A stretch of DNA of 64,000 nt from Megaleporinus macrocephalus (GCA_021613375.1 CM038705.1:5553864-5617863), one strand, 5' to 3'. Counted from the first letter of the stretch, positions 23,755-36,811 are shown. Numbers and translations: made by a program. The notes: a model not told the origin generated them from the letters alone.

Positions 23755-26150
23755 TACAGCTAGAGCAGCTCCAATGCTACAGTGGAATTTAAAACCAACG
23801 CTATTCTAAGGTTATGGTTTTTCTTTAAAGCTAGAGCTGCTCCGGTGCTTTAAAACTATAGCAGCTGTAATCCTACACTGCATTCTAAAGCTAGAGCTGT
23901 ATGAGTGCAAGTGTTTCTCTAAAGCTAGAGCTGCTTTGACACCTTGAAGCTGTTTTACTACAACAACATTTATCTACTGTGACACTATTTCTCTTAAGCT
24001 AGAGCTGCTCTCATGCCACTGTGTCTCTCTGAAGCTAGAGCTGCTATAATGCTACACTGTTTCTCTAAAGCAAGTGCTGTTTTCTAAAGCTAGACTTGCT
24101 GTAATGCTAGACTATTTCTTTCAAACTACTTCTGCTTTCTAAAACTTGAGCTGTTCTCTAAAGCTAGAGCTGCTGTAATGCTAGACTGTTTCTCTAAAGC
24201 TTGTGCTGTTTTCTAGGTCTAGAGCTGTTCCCTAAAACTATAGCTGCCCTCTAAAGCTAGAGCTGTTTTCTAAAGCTAGTGCTGTTCTCCAAAACTAGAT
24301 GTGCTGTAGTGATAGACTGTTTCTGTCAAGCTAGCCCTGTCCCCTAAAGCTAGAGCTCCTGTAATGCTAGATTGTTTCTCTAAAGCTAAAGCTGTTCCCT
24401 AAAGCTCGAGCTGCTGTAATGCTAGATTGTTTCTCTAAAGCTAAAGCTGTTCCCTAAAGCTAGAGCTGCTGTGATGCTAGATTGTTTCTCTAAAGCTAGA
24501 GCAGTTCCCTAAAGCTAGAGCTTCTTTAATGCTAGATTGTTTCTCTAAAGCTAGAGCTTCTGTAATGCTAGATTGTTTCTCTAAAGCTAAAGCTGTTCCC
24601 TAAAGCTAGAGCTTCTGTAATGCTAGATTGTTTCTCTAAAGCTAGGGCTGTTCCCTAAAGCTAGAGCTGCTGTGATGCTAGATTGTTTCTCTAAAGCTAA
24701 AGCTGTTCCCTAAAGCTAGAGCTGCTGTGATGCTAGATTGTTTCTCTAAAGCCAGAGCTGCTGTGATGCTAGATTGTTTCTCTAAAGCCAGAGCTGCTGT
24801 AATGCTAGATTGTTTCTCTAAAGCTAGAGCTGTTCCCTAAAGCTAGAGCTTCTGTAATGCTAGATTGTTTCTCTAAAGCTAAAGCTGTTCCCTAAAGCTG
24901 GAGCTGCTGTGATGCTAGACTGTTTCTCTCAAGCTACTGCTGCTCTTTAAAATAGTGCCGTTCCCTAAAGCTAGAGCTGCTGTAATGCTAGATGGTTTCT
25001 CTAAAGCTAGAGTTGTTCCCTAACGCTAGAGTTGCTGTAATGCTAGATTGTTTCTCTAAAGCTAGAGCTGCTGTAATGCTAGATTGTTTCTCTAAAGCTA
25101 GAGTTGTTCCCTAAAACTAGAGCTCCTGTAATGCTAGATTGTTTCTCTAAAGCTAGAGCTGTTCCCTAAAACTAGAGCTCCTGTAATGCTAGATTGTTCT
25201 TCTAAAGCTAGAGCTGCTCCCTAAAGCTAGAGCTGCTGTAATGCTAGATTGTTTCTCTAAAGCTAGAGCTGCTCCCTAAAGCTAGAGCTGCTGTAATGCT
25301 AGCTTGTTTCTCTAAAGCTAGAGCTGTTCCCTAAAGCTAGAGCTTCTTTAATGCTAGATTGTTTCTCTAAAGCCAGAGCAGTTCCCTAAAGCTAGAGCTG
25401 CTGTAATGCTAGATTGTTTCTCTAAAGCTAGAGTTGTTCCCTAACGCTAGAGTTGCTGTAATGCTAGATTGTTTCTCTAAAGCTAGAGCTCCTGTAATGC
25501 TAGATTGTTTCTCTAAAGCTAGAGTTGTTCCCTAAAACTAGAGCTCCTGTAATGCTAGATTGTTTCTCTAAAGCTAGGGCTGTTCCCTAAAGCTCGAGCT
25601 GCTGTAATGCTAGATTGTTTCTCTAAAGCTAGAGCTGCTGTGATGCTAGATTGTTTCTTTCAAGCTACTGCTGCTTTTTAAACTAGAGCTGTTCCCTAAA
25701 GCTAGAGCTGCTGTAATGCTAGATTGTTTCTCTAAAGCTAGAGCTGTTCCCTAAAGCTAGAGCTGCTGTAATGCTAGATTGTTTCTCTAAAGCTAGAGCT
25801 GCTGTAATGCTAGATTGTTCCTCTAAAGCTAGAGCTGCTCCCTAAAGCTAGAGCTGCTGTAATGCTAGATTGTTCCTCTAAAGCTAGAGCTGCTCCCTAA
25901 AGCTAGAGCTGATGTAATGCTAGCTTGTTTCTCTAAAGCTAGAGCTGTTCCCTAAAGCTAGAGCTTCTTTAATGCTAGATTGTTTCTCTAAAGCTAGAGC
26001 TGTTCCCTAAAGCTAGAGCTGCTGTAATGCTAGATTGTTCCTCTAAAGCTAGAGCTATTCCCTAAAGCTAGAGCTGCTGTAATGCTAGATTGTTTCTCTA
26101 AAGCTAGAGCTGTTCCCTAAAGCTAGAGCTGCTGTGATGCTGGACTGTTT
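23755..26150. repeat. Composite minisatellite, 36-bp plus 19-bp units
   Basis: The main unit is ctaaagctagagctgctgta followed by atgctagattgtttct (36 bp). It usually alternates with a short form, ctaaagctagagctgttcc (19 bp), giving a period of about 55 bp. The first kilobase is more diverged and the part from about 24350 to 26130 is regular. There is no long open frame. Confidence 0.95.
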
Positions 26151-26842
26151 CTTTAATTCTACAGCCATGCTCTAATTGCTACGCACTGTTTGAAACAGGG
26201 TGTAGTAAACCAAAAGTCATAATAAGTGATGTTTCATGTGCAGCAGTTTGAAAAGCGGCCACTTGTGTAAAGTGTAAACACATGCACACTCACTGTATCG
26301 CCCAGTCTGTTGGCTTTGGCTCCGTGTTCTCCCCAGCCACCTCATGGTGGAGAGAGTTCTGCCTGGTGTTCATGGAAAAGCGAGCCCAGAGGTAACACCA
26401 CAGTACAGCCGGAGAGATGGCGAGTTTTCTCCGAACTATCTGCCTTTTCCCAGAGATCCCAATGAAGTGTGTAACTGCACGACCGTAGCCATCAACGCAA
26501 ACGCAATGAACATGTTTTTCCCATTACAGGATGTTTAACTGCTCCTAACAGTAAATGGACAGATCCTGAAAGAATGATTTACAGGAATTGGTTAAAACAG
26601 CATCAGCTCTGATTGCACGTTGTAAACACAGAGACATGTTTTGTTGTCCTGATCCAAAATTTGTAACAGCACAACATTTATTTCACAATTTCACACATGC
26701 ACACGCACTCTAACCCGGTGGAATTCCCAGTCTAGATATAATCTCGAGACTATTTTTAGTTACTATAATATCAGTACAAGCATATTAAGTGTCTTGCTTT
26801 GGAGTATATATATATACGCCATTCAACAGCATTTAGACCCTT
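26151..26842. other. Unique spacer, no gene recognised
   Basis: One 64-codon plus-strand frame at 26344-26538 with no recognised domain. A short (TA)n run lies near 26806-26816. Confidence 0.4.
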
Positions 26843-27270
26843 CCATTCAGTCTGCAGCAGTTTAGCTCCACCCATTCAGCCTACAGCAGTTAGTTACACC
26901 TATTCAGCCTACAGCATTCTAGCTCCACCCATACAGCCTACAGCAGTTTAGCTCCACCCATTCAGCCTACAGCAGTTTAGCTCCACCCTTACAGCCTACA
27001 GCAGTTTAGCTCCATTCATTCAGCCTTCAGCAGTTTAGCTCCATTCATTCAGCCTACAGCAGTTTAGATACACCAATTCAGCCTACAGCAGTTTAGCTAC
27101 ACCTATTCAACCTACAGCAGTTTAGATACACCAATTCAGCCTACAGCAGTTTAGATACACCTATTCAACCTACAGCAGTTTAGATACACCAATTCAGCCT
27201 ACAGCAGTTTAGCTACACCTATTCAGCCTACAGCAGTTTAGCTCCACCCATTCAGTCTACAGCAGTTAAT
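26843..27270. repeat. 30-bp minisatellite, about 14 copies
   Basis: The unit is cattcagcctacagcagttt followed by agctccaccc, with variants agctacacct and agatacacca. In the second half two forms alternate, suggesting a 60-bp higher-order step. Confidence 0.95.
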
Positions 27271-27756
27271 ACATGATACAGTGAAATCCTGAGATCGTTT
27301 TTCAGTCGTGTAGGTGTGAATATTAGATTTTAAGGCAAATCTGTAAATCGTAAATGTAATATTGCTGTATCAGGCAGAAGCCCCAGGGGTTGCTGTACAG
27401 ATGTGCACTGATGATCACTCTGACAGTAAAGTTACTCTCAGTAACTCGTTCCAGTTGCTGAGTGTAGCAGTAATATGGGATGTATGAGCTGGATTGTTCA
27501 GGATTTTCCCCAGGAGTCCCTAAAATGCATTACAGCCTGAACCTCTACGGCCTGCTGGAATAACATACAGTGATGAGCCAGGGGGTGGAAGGTGGGGGCT
27601 ACCTCCATCTCACAGCAGAGTGGGAATGGGGTCCTGTTTATTTTACCCCCAAAAAGTGGGATTCAAAGCAATAGACAATACACAGCGTACAGTTGCTGCC
27701 TTGAGAACCTCAAAACCTTCCAAAAACCAGGAACAAACATTAGGGCCTCGGTAGAA
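27271..27756. other. Unique spacer, no gene recognised
   Basis: Nothing recognisable; ordinary sequence between two arrays. Confidence 0.45.
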
Positions 27757-28145
27757 ACTGAATAATTCATAGTCAGAACTAAATAATTTATAGTAGATAC
27801 TGAATAATTTATTGTCAGAACTAAATAATTCATAGTAGATACTGAATAATTTATAGTAAGAACTAAATAATCCATAGTAGATACTAAATAATTCATAGTC
27901 AGAGATAAATAATTCATAGTAGATACTGAATAATTCATAGTCAGAACTAAATAATTCATAGTAGATACTAAATAATTCATAGTCAGAGATAAATAATTCA
28001 TAGTAGATACTGAATAATTCATAGTCAGAACTAAATAATTCATAGTAGATACAGAATAATTCATAGTCAGAACGAAATAATTCATTGTAGATACTGAATA
28101 ATTCATAGTCAGAACTAAATAATTCATAGTAGATACTGAATAATT
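27757..28145. repeat. 42-bp minisatellite (two 21-bp halves)
   Basis: Each half contains aataattcatagt. One half ends in agatactg and the other in cagaacta, alternating to give 42 bp. Because 42 is divisible by three, the minus strand stays open for 163 codons with a 14-residue period (MNYSVSTMNYLVLT). It is treated as non-coding. Confidence 0.93.
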
Positions 28146-29155
28146 AGTGAACATTTCTTAGTGGATACTGAATAATTCATAGTGGATACTGAATAATTAG
28201 TGAACATTTCTTAGATACTGAATAATTGGTGAAAATGTCTTAGTAGATACCGAACAATTCATAGTGGATACTGAATGATTAGTGAACATTTTTTAGATAC
28301 TGAATAATTGGTGAAAATGTCTTAGTAGATACCGAACAATTCATACTGGATACTGAATAATTAGTGGACATTTCTTGGTAGATACTGAATTTTTCATAGT
28401 GGATACTGAATAATTACTGAACATTCCTTACTCAATAATTCTTAGTAAACACTGAATAATTACTGAACATTTCTCAGTAGATACTCAATAATTCTTAGTA
28501 AACACTGAATAATTACTGAACATTTCTTAGTGGATACTAAATAATTCTTAGTAGATACTGAATAATTAGTGAACATTTCTTAGATACTGAATAATTCGTA
28601 GTAAACCCTGAATAATTACTAAACATTTCTTAGTAGATACTCAATAATTCTTAGTAAACATTGAACAATTACTGAACATTTCTTAATAGATGCTTAATAT
28701 TTCATAGTCGTTCTTGAATAATTACTGAAAAATTTCTTAGTAGATACTCAATAATTCTTAGTAAACACTGAATAGTTACTGAACATTTCTTACTCAATAA
28801 TTCTTAGTAAACACTGAATAATTACTGAACATTTTTAGTAGATACTCGATAATTCATAGTAGTTCTTAAATAATTACTGAACACTTAGTAGATACTCAAT
28901 AATTCTTGGTAAACATTAAATAATTTCTGAACATTTCTTACTCAATAATTCTTAGTAAACACTGAATAATTGCTGAACATTTCTTAGTAGATACTCAATA
29001 ATACTTAGTAAACACTGAATAATTACTGAACATTTCTCACTCAATAATTCTTAGTAAACACTGAATAATTACTGAACATTTATTAGTAGATACACAGTAA
29101 TTCTTAGTAAACACTGAATAATTACTGAACATTTCTCACTCATTAATTCTTAGTC
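28146..29155. repeat. Diverged continuation of the aataatt minisatellite, about 54-bp units
   Basis: Units combine aacactgaataattactgaa with catttcttagtagatactc and aataattcttagt. Unit lengths vary more than in the 42-bp part next to it. The shared words aataattc and agatactgaataatt show common origin. Confidence 0.88.
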
Positions 29156-29768
29156 ACTGAAGTAACAGTATACTCTTGTTATTAAACACCACCAGAATGC
29201 TGTCTGTTGATCTCTGTCTTTCTGAAGCGGTCACTGTTTGGCTCTTTCACACATACACAACGCACACAGTCTTCATCCTTTGCAGCTGTTCTGTATTCGA
29301 GTAGCTCTTTACTTACTTCCTGCATATCAGAACAACTGCTGCTCCACCTTCACAAACACTGAGACGGTCCAGAAAACGAGCTGGAGTAAACACACACTGC
29401 AACACTGACCCGGCTAAGCGCTGAGGAGGGCCTACAGCTGGTTAAACCTCCACATTTACACAGATGTATATTAACCCTTTAAGACCAACACAAACTCCTG
29501 GTTCATCCTGCAGTGGTTTCTGTAGTAATGATGATATTTCTGAACCTACTGCTGGTGTGTTTATTTGGTACACGCAGAGTTTGAACCTGTTGCTATAAAA
29601 ATAAAGATTGAGTGAAGACACTCTTTTCTTTTCCTGTTTCTTACCAGAGACAGACCCTTGAGTTACTGACTCTAAACCCCAAACTGAGCCAAAAACACTA
29701 ATAAACTCTAATAAATTTATAGTCTTTCATTTCAGTGAGACACAATGTCTTTCTCAGGTTTCAGCAAC
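29156..29768. other. Unique spacer, no gene recognised
   Basis: No element or open frame recognised. Short repeat-free stretch. Confidence 0.45.
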
Positions 29769-30775
29769 TATATATTCATATATAGTTATATATACCAACC
29801 TTCTTTACAGCTGTTTCTATGGATGCCAGTCTTCTTTACAGCTGTTTCTATGGATGCCAGTCTTCTTTACAGCTGTTTATATGGTATATATAGTTATATA
29901 TAATAAATTTCTTTACAGCTGTTTCTATGGTTACCATCCTTCTTTACAGCTGTTTTTATGGTATATATAGTTATATATAATAACTTTCTTTACAGCTGTT
30001 TCTATGGTTACCATCCTTCTTTACAGCTGTTTCTATGGTATATATAGTTATATATACCAACCTTCTTTACAACTGTTTCTATGGATGCCAGTCTTCTTCA
30101 CAGCTGTTTCTATGGTATATATAGTTATATATAATAACTTTTTTACAGCTGTTTCTATGGATGCCAGTCTTCTTTACAGCTGTTTCTATGGTATATATAG
30201 TTATATATACCAACCTTCTTTACAATGGTTTTAATGGATGTCAGTCTTCTTTACAGCTGTTTCTATGGTATATATAGTTACATATAATAACCTTCTTTAC
30301 AACTGTTTCTATGAATACCATCCTTCTTTACAGCTGTTTCTATAGATACTAACCTTCTTTACAGCTATTTATATGAACAGCAACCTTTTTTTACAGGTGT
30401 TTCTATGAACAGCAACCTTCTTTACAGCTATTTATATGAACAGCAACCTTTCTTACAGGTGTTTCTATGAACAGCAACCTTCTTTACAGCTATTTATATG
30501 AACAGCAACCTTTCTTACAGGTGTTTCTATGGATACCAGCCTTATTTACAACTGTTTCTAGGGATGCCAACTTTCTGTATAGTTATTTTTAAGGATTCTA
30601 ACCTCCTTTACCGCTGCTCATATGGACAACAACCTTCTTTACAGCTGTTTCTATGGATACCAGTTTATATTGAGATCTGCCTTCTTTACATTTCTTTCTA
30701 TGAACAACAACCTTCTTTACAGCTGCTTATACGGACAACAACCTTCTTTACCACTGTTTATATGGACATCAGCCC
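29769..30775. repeat. 31-bp minisatellite with interspersed TATATATAGTTATATATA units
   Basis: The basic unit is ttctttacagctgtttctat followed by ggatgccagtc. Every second or third unit carries tatatatagttatatata instead of the gccagtc part. From about 30350 on the units change to tatgaacagcaaccttcttt. Open frames of 76 and 96 codons are repeat by-products. Confidence 0.93.
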
Positions 30776-31755
30776 TCTAGTCTCTTAAATTTGGTAATCA
30801 GTTGGTTCTGTCTTACATGCGGCTGAACTCTATACCTGTACGTGTGTCAGTGTAAGAGTCTGATGGGCTTTATGTCTTTACTAACAGTGTAATATATCTT
30901 TTTTATTGAAAGGTGTCCTGCAGTTACACACTGTCCCCAGTGAACTGCTCAGATTTACGTATAAACATTGTGTAAGCCTCAGCTTGACGTCTCCACATGT
31001 TGACCATGTGGCCAGTGACGAGCAGTGTTGCAGTGTTTGATTTTATCTGGTAGTGTTAATGACAAACAGGTGTCAATTAATTGGTTCAAGGAGTGTTAGT
31101 GATTTCTTTGTAAAAAATGGGCTTCCCAGTGCCGGACGCTGTCCGGGTGGCCTCACGCTGACCTGCTGGAGGCCAAGAGACACTGCGGGAGATGACTTTG
31201 GAGATACCTTTCTAAATATGGATGTTTGATCACAATCCTGACCACCTATATAAGCAACAATAGACAAATTCACATGTGTTCAGTGAGTCTAAACCAGGGT
31301 CATGCATACTGAGCGGGTTTTGATCAGAATCAGTGACTCAGTGCTAATTTACAGAGAAGTTCAAGAGAAACTGAGCTTTAAAAGATACACCATAACATAC
31401 TCTGACTCATTGGGCAACAAGTTGTGGGCAATAACATCAACAGCTCTCAGGAAATTGCACAGTTTCTACTTCTACGAGTGCCAGCAGATGTAAGCGGATG
31501 CAATCAGCCGAAGTTTGGACGTCATTTTTCTTATCTGGTATTAACTTACACACAGAATGAAACATTATGCAGACACAACACCAACACAAAATACTTTCAG
31601 ATGTTTTAAAAGTATTTAACAGTAAATATTATTCACGATTATTATATTTATATTTTATTCATTTCTTGTACATTTGCAAATCTATATTTGGGGTTGATCT
31701 CCACTTTATAAATGCAAAGAATTCTAGGAGTTCATTTAATTTTCAGCAGCAGCAT
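30776..31755. other. Mostly unique sequence, no gene recognised
   Basis: Open frames of 60-107 codons overlap without any recognised domain. Nothing suggests an exon. The last 107-codon frame runs into the next repeat. Confidence 0.4.
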
Positions 31756-32100
31756 CAGGACAGGACATTACACAGGAAGTTACACAAGGCAATACAAGAC
31801 ATTACACAGGCATTACAGGACATTACAGGGCATTTAACAGGACATCAAGGAATATTACAAGACATTGCAGGAAATTATAGGACATTGTAAGGGACATTAT
31901 ATAACATCAAAGGGCATTGCACAGGACATTACAGACATTATAGAACATTATACAGGACATTAATGGACATTACACAGGTCATTACAGGACATGACATGAC
32001 ATTACAGGACATTTCAAGACATTACATAGAACATTGCACAGGACATTACAGGACATTACATAGAACCTTGCACAAGACATTACAGGACATTACATAGAAA
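31756..32100. repeat. Short-unit minisatellite based on ggacattaca
   Basis: The words aggacattacaggacattac and catagaacattgcac recur about 25 times with irregular spacing of 10-17 bp. Degenerate at both ends. Confidence 0.88.
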
Positions 32101-32275
32101 ATCATTGGGTCAAGATGTACAGAGAGCAGGACGTCATTAAAGATCTTACGGTACCGGATGGAACGAATAGCTGAAGCTCAACCAGCTAGTGTAGAGTCAA
32201 AGCTGTGCAGAGTCCTATAGGTAAAGAGAAGAACCCTGTACTGAACATGAAACATTATAGGTAAATAATATAACA

Positions 32276-34125
32276 GACTTTGTAGGATGTGCATGATTCT
32301 AAACTTTAATTGTGTAATTCCAAACTTTTTAGGTGTTTTTGAGCTTTTTAACTGTGCATCTAAATGTTTTAAAACATTTGAGGTGTGATTCTGAATTTTT
32401 AAACTATGATTCTGAAATTTTCAATTGTGATTCTGAAATGTTTAATGGTGATTCTAAACTATTCAATTGTATGGTATGACTGTCTTTTAACTGTTATTCT
32501 GGACATTTGAACCAAGAATTTGAACTATTGAGGTGTGACTCAAAAATTTGTAACTGTGATTCCAAACATTTCAACTGTGATTCTAAACTTTTATTGTGTA
32601 ATTCTAAACTTTTGAGGTATTATTGAACATTTTAACTGTTATTCTGAACATTTCAACCAAGAATTTAAACTATTGATATGTGACTCCAAAACTTTTAACT
32701 GTGATTCTAAATGTTTGTGGTGTGATTCTAAATTTTTAAGGTTTGATTTTAAAAGCTTTAACTAAGATTTAAAAATTTTAAGGTGTGTTTTTGAACTTTT
32801 TAACTGTGAATCTAAACTATTCATCTGTGATTTTATTTTTTTAGGTATGATTCACAACTTTTTAACAGTGATTCTGAACATTTCAACATCTATACTACTG
32901 AGGTATGACTCTAACACCCCTAACTGTGATTCCAAATGTTTCAACTGTGATTCTAAACTTTTCTTGTGTAAATCTAACCTTTTGAGGTGTTTTTGAATGT
33001 TTTAACTGCAAATCTAAATGTTTCAACTGTGATTTTAAACGTTTGAGGTGTGATTCTGAAATTTTCAGTTGTGATTCTAAACTATTCAATTGTGATTCTA
33101 AACTTTTGAGGTATGCTTCTCAACTTTTTAACTGTTATTCTGAACATTTCAACCAAGAATTTAAACTATTAAGTTTACACTAAAACTTTCAAACTGTGAT
33201 TCTAAACGTTTATGGTGTGATTCTAAACTTTTGAGGTTTGATGTTAAAAGCTTTTAAGGTGTTTTTGAACTTTTTAACTATGAATCTAAACTATTCATCT
33301 GTGATTTTAAAAATTTTATTCTCAACTTTTTAGCAGTGATTATAAACATTTCAACATCTATACTACTCTAAAACCGCTAACTGTAATTCCAAATGTTTCA
33401 ACTGTGAATTTAAATGTTTCAAATGTGATTTTAAACATTTGAGATGTGATTCTGAAATTTTCAACTGTGATTACAAACTATTCCATTGTGATTCTAAACT
33501 TTAGAGGCATGATTCTCAACTTTTTAACTGTAATTCTGAACATTTTGACTGTGAATTTAAACTATTGAGGTGTGACTCTAAAACTTTTAACTGTGACTCC
33601 AAACGTTTGAACTGTGATTCTAAACATTTATGTTATGATTCAAAACTTTTTTAGGTGTGATACTAAACTTTAACTGTAATTGAAAATGTTTCAACTGTAA
33701 TTCTCAACAGTTTAACTGGGGTTTAGAACATTTGAACTGTGGATCAAAACCACTGAGGTGTAACTGTAAAGTTGTTTCTATGGTATATATAGTTATATAT
33801 ACCAACCTTCTTTACAACTGTTTCTATGGATGTCAGTCTTCTTTACAGCTGTTTCTATGGTTACCATCCTTCTTTACAGCTGTTTCTATGGAACAGTGAT
33901 TCTAACCTTTTTAGGCATACTTTAAACATGTAAATGAAAATGTTGATCTCTGAATCTGAAGTTTTGAATAATATTCTAAACTTTTTGAAAAGTGATGCTG
34001 AACATTGAGCTGTGCTTCTAAACTATTGCAGTGATAGTAAACTTTTAAAGTCTGTTTCTAAACATTTGAGAGGTGAGTCTGAACATTTTTAAACAGTGAT
34101 TCTAAACTTTTGAGCTGTGATTCTG
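32276..34125. repeat. About 20-bp minisatellite based on tgtgattctaaacttt
   Basis: Units such as aactgtgattctaaactttt and gaggtgtgattctgaa are repeated about 90 times with strong divergence. A larger period of roughly 600 bp is suggested by recurring groups (for example aaccaagaatttaaactatt near 32655 and 33152). A foreign block from another array sits at 33773-33892. Confidence 0.9.
33773..33892. repeat. Block of the 29.8-30.8 kb minisatellite inside the 32.3-34.1 kb array
   Basis: Contains tggtatatatagttatatat followed by accaaccttctttacaactg and three further 31-bp units ending in agctgtttctatggaac. This matches the array about 3.5 kb upstream in sequence and orientation, while flanking sequence on both sides is the tgattctaaa repeat. 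Confidence 0.93.
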
Positions 34126-34574
34126 ATCTTCTATTCTATGTATAAAAGGCCAGCCATGTTCTCGATTATTCCTGTACCAAACGTCTTGTAAGGATCAGTT
34201 GATTGATGGAGTTTTCCAGAGGGAGAGGCGTTATATCTCCATGTTCTGCAGGCCTGTCGTGTGATTTTCTCAGGCCTGGCTGAGAGACTGATGAAGTGAC
34301 ATGGAGAAAGCGAGAGCAAGAGAAATAACAAATGAAAGAAAAGACTTGAGCAATAAGGAGGAGCAGAAGTTGATTAACAGTGCGGTTACCCACTGGCTAA
34401 CCACACGGACATGCTAGCTGCATGCTTTAGTGGCCCACAGGCTTTAATGCCCCCCTAGCGTCGTCATTAACATTGCCTGCCCTCTGTACTTTACATTCCC
34501 TTCAGCCATTACTGTTTACTAACACCAGCATCTGAATATGCACAGCTAGCATTTATACTGTGTAGAAAACTCCG
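34126..34574. other. Unique insertion inside the tgattctaaa array
   Basis: No gene recognised; short minus-strand frames of 66-79 codons show no domain. The tandem repeat stops before it and resumes after about 34685. Confidence 0.5.
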
Positions 34575-34685
34575 GGTACTCCGGTTTCCTCCCACAGGTG
34601 TGTGTTGGCCATGTGATGGACTGGCAACCTGCCCATGGTGTAGCCTGGATTGACTCCAGCCCCTCAGTGAATGGATGGATGGATT
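34575..34685. mobile_element. Degenerate tail of a fish interspersed repeat
   Basis: The order ctccggtttcctcccacag, gtgatggactggcaacctg, ttgactccagcccctcagtg and then tandem atgg (gaatggatggatgga) is the usual order at the 3' end of a very common fish retroposon family. That is recollection of many fish sequences; the family name is not certain. A short deleted copy. Confidence 0.7.
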
Positions 34686-35370
34686 TTAAATGTTTGAACT
34701 GTGAGTCGTAATTGTTGAGGTGCGATTCTAAACGTTTCAGCTGTGGTTCTAAAATTTTAAGTTGTAAAACAAACATTTTCAACACTGATTTTAAAAGTTT
34801 TATCTGTGATTCTAAACTTTTAAGGGTTTATTCTAAACTTTGCATCTCTGATTTTAAAAGTTTTAAAATTGATGCTGAACTTTTGAAGTCTGATTCAAAA
34901 TTGTTTAGCTCTGATTCTAAATGCTTCAACTGTGGTGCTAAACTGTGGTTTGAGGGAAGTTGATCAACTTTTTAGGTGTGATTCAAAACTTTTGATCTCT
35001 GACTGTAAAAGTTTCAACTGTCATTCTGAGCTTTTGAAGTATATTTATAAACTTTTGAGGTGTGATTCAAAATGTTTTATCTCAGATTCTAAAAGTTTCA
35101 ACTATGATTCTAAGTTGTTGAGTTGTGACTTTAAAAGTTTCAATTGTGGTTCTAAACTTTTCAGGGGTAATTTGAATCTTTTTAACACTGATTCTAAAAG
35201 TTTTATCTTTAGTTCTAACATTATAAACATAAATTCTAAACTTTGCATCTTTGATTCGGAACTTTTGAAGTGCAATTCTAAACTTTTTACCTCTGATTCT
35301 AAAAGTTTTAACTGATTCTAAATTGTTAAGGTGTTATCCCATATGTTTCATCTGTGATCTAAACTTTTTA
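34686..35370. repeat. Second part of the tgattctaaa minisatellite
   Basis: Units such as tgtgattctaaacttttaag and aaaagttttatctctgattc continue the array of 32.3-34.1 kb in the same orientation. A more regular subset has the period of about 21 bp or multiples, so frames of 83 and 127 codons stay open with repeats like CDSKLLSCDFKSF. Confidence 0.88.
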
Positions 35371-36524
35371 ACCGTGATTTAAAAAGTTACAGCTGTCTGG
35401 ATGGACACTTTTGACTTTCCTTCACAGTTTTTAATCCATATCCATATGAAATTTCCCCATCACCCATTTGCAGCCTTTATTATCTGCAAACTTTCAACTT
35501 TACACAAGAGGCCAAAAACTGGAAGTCAATGGAACCAGAATTTTTTCAAGCTATTTTGAAGTATTTTTTTCAGTCATCATGAATTTTTCACACAATTTAA
35601 GTGACAGCTGCTACATGTCTAAAAATAAAAATGAACAAAAATAGAGATACATGTTTATTTATTTAGAAAGCAATGATATTAAAGCTGTTTTTACAAAGAA
35701 AGTCAACCAAACATCTTCCCAGTTGGGGATCTCCTGATTTTCTAATACAAATCAAATAGATGTTTCTCAGTTGGTGTGAAAATCCCGCCTTTCAGGAAAA
35801 GGAGCCACTCAGCTTCCTGCCAGCATCCCATCGTTGGCAGGTATGAGTCTGGAGGAAAGTTCCATGAGTTCATGAGAGCATCAACGCGATGGGAGTTTCA
35901 GCACCTCATCATCTCTTCACCACTGTGGACGGAGAACAGAAATTAATCTGTAAATTAAAGACAAGCACTGGGCCTCGAGTTTGGATGCTCGAGGAAATCA
36001 GAGTGAAGGCCAGTGAGGTCCAGAGCAGGATGACATCATCTCCCCGCCAGGGATGTGTTTGGGAGCGACCTGAATGTTTGACTTGGAGATAAGAGAGAGA
36101 GAGCAGCACAGGCTTTAGCTCAGCGCTAACAGCTGTTAGCAAGGGGGAGGGGGGATGGGTTCCGGTGGCTGTGGTTGAGGAGGAGGGGTGGGGGGTTGAG
36201 GCCAAGTGGGATGCCTCTGACTTCACCACTGGCCGCAATCCAGTTTAAATCAGGCGAAGAGCAGCCAAGCCTGGCGTCCAGACCACTCTGACCAAACTAG
36301 AATCAGGTCAACTTTTAAAATAAGGAGAAAATAAATAAACAGTCAACACCGAAACATGCTTACTTTAAAGAAAATACATAAAAATTGATTCCTTAAAATA
36401 AAAGTGTTAAAAGAACTAAAATGTGTTATAATATGAATTTATTTAAAAATACATTTAAATAAATCTACTCTTTAAATATTTTTTGGATGAATTTAGAATA
36501 GCCAGCCTGTGATTGGTTAGTTTG
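35371..36524. other. Mostly unique sequence, no gene recognised
   Basis: Overlapping frames of 67 codons (plus, 35889) and 109 codons (minus, 36238-35909) have no recognised domain. The stretch after 36300 is AT-rich. Confidence 0.4.
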
Positions 36525-36612
36525 ATTTAAGATTCAAAAGGTTTTTTGTCATATGCACAGTAGAAACAGACAGTTACACTGTACAATGAAAATTTTACTT
36601 TGCTGTTCCTCC
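36525..36612 (-). mobile_element. LINE 3' tail, reverse orientation
   Basis: The order ttttttgtcatatgcacag, gtacaatgaaaattttactt, gctgttcctcc mirrors the reverse complement of the L2-type LINE end at 19370-19440 (tttattgtcatttcaac, acaagtgaaacaaaacaacg, ttcctccaggac). I infer a related, more diverged LINE or LINE-derived SINE inserted on the minus strand. AT-rich sequence follows to about 36770. Confidence 0.6.
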
Positions 36613-36811
36613 ATTGACCAATAGATAAAGATAACAAAAAAGAAATAATAAAAAAATATATACAAAATATTTAAAATATATATATACAAAATATATAAAG
36701 TATAATAATGTATTATAAGTAAATAAAATTAACTTAATTTTTCTCTTTTTTATAATTAAACAATAATAATAAAAGTTGCATGTGCTTTTGTGTGCAAGTA
36801 TGAAGATCAGC

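Noticed and set aside
35889..36238. 67-codon plus and 109-codon minus overlapping frames
   Set aside because: No recognised family, and the overlap on opposite strands suggests chance. Kept only as a note.
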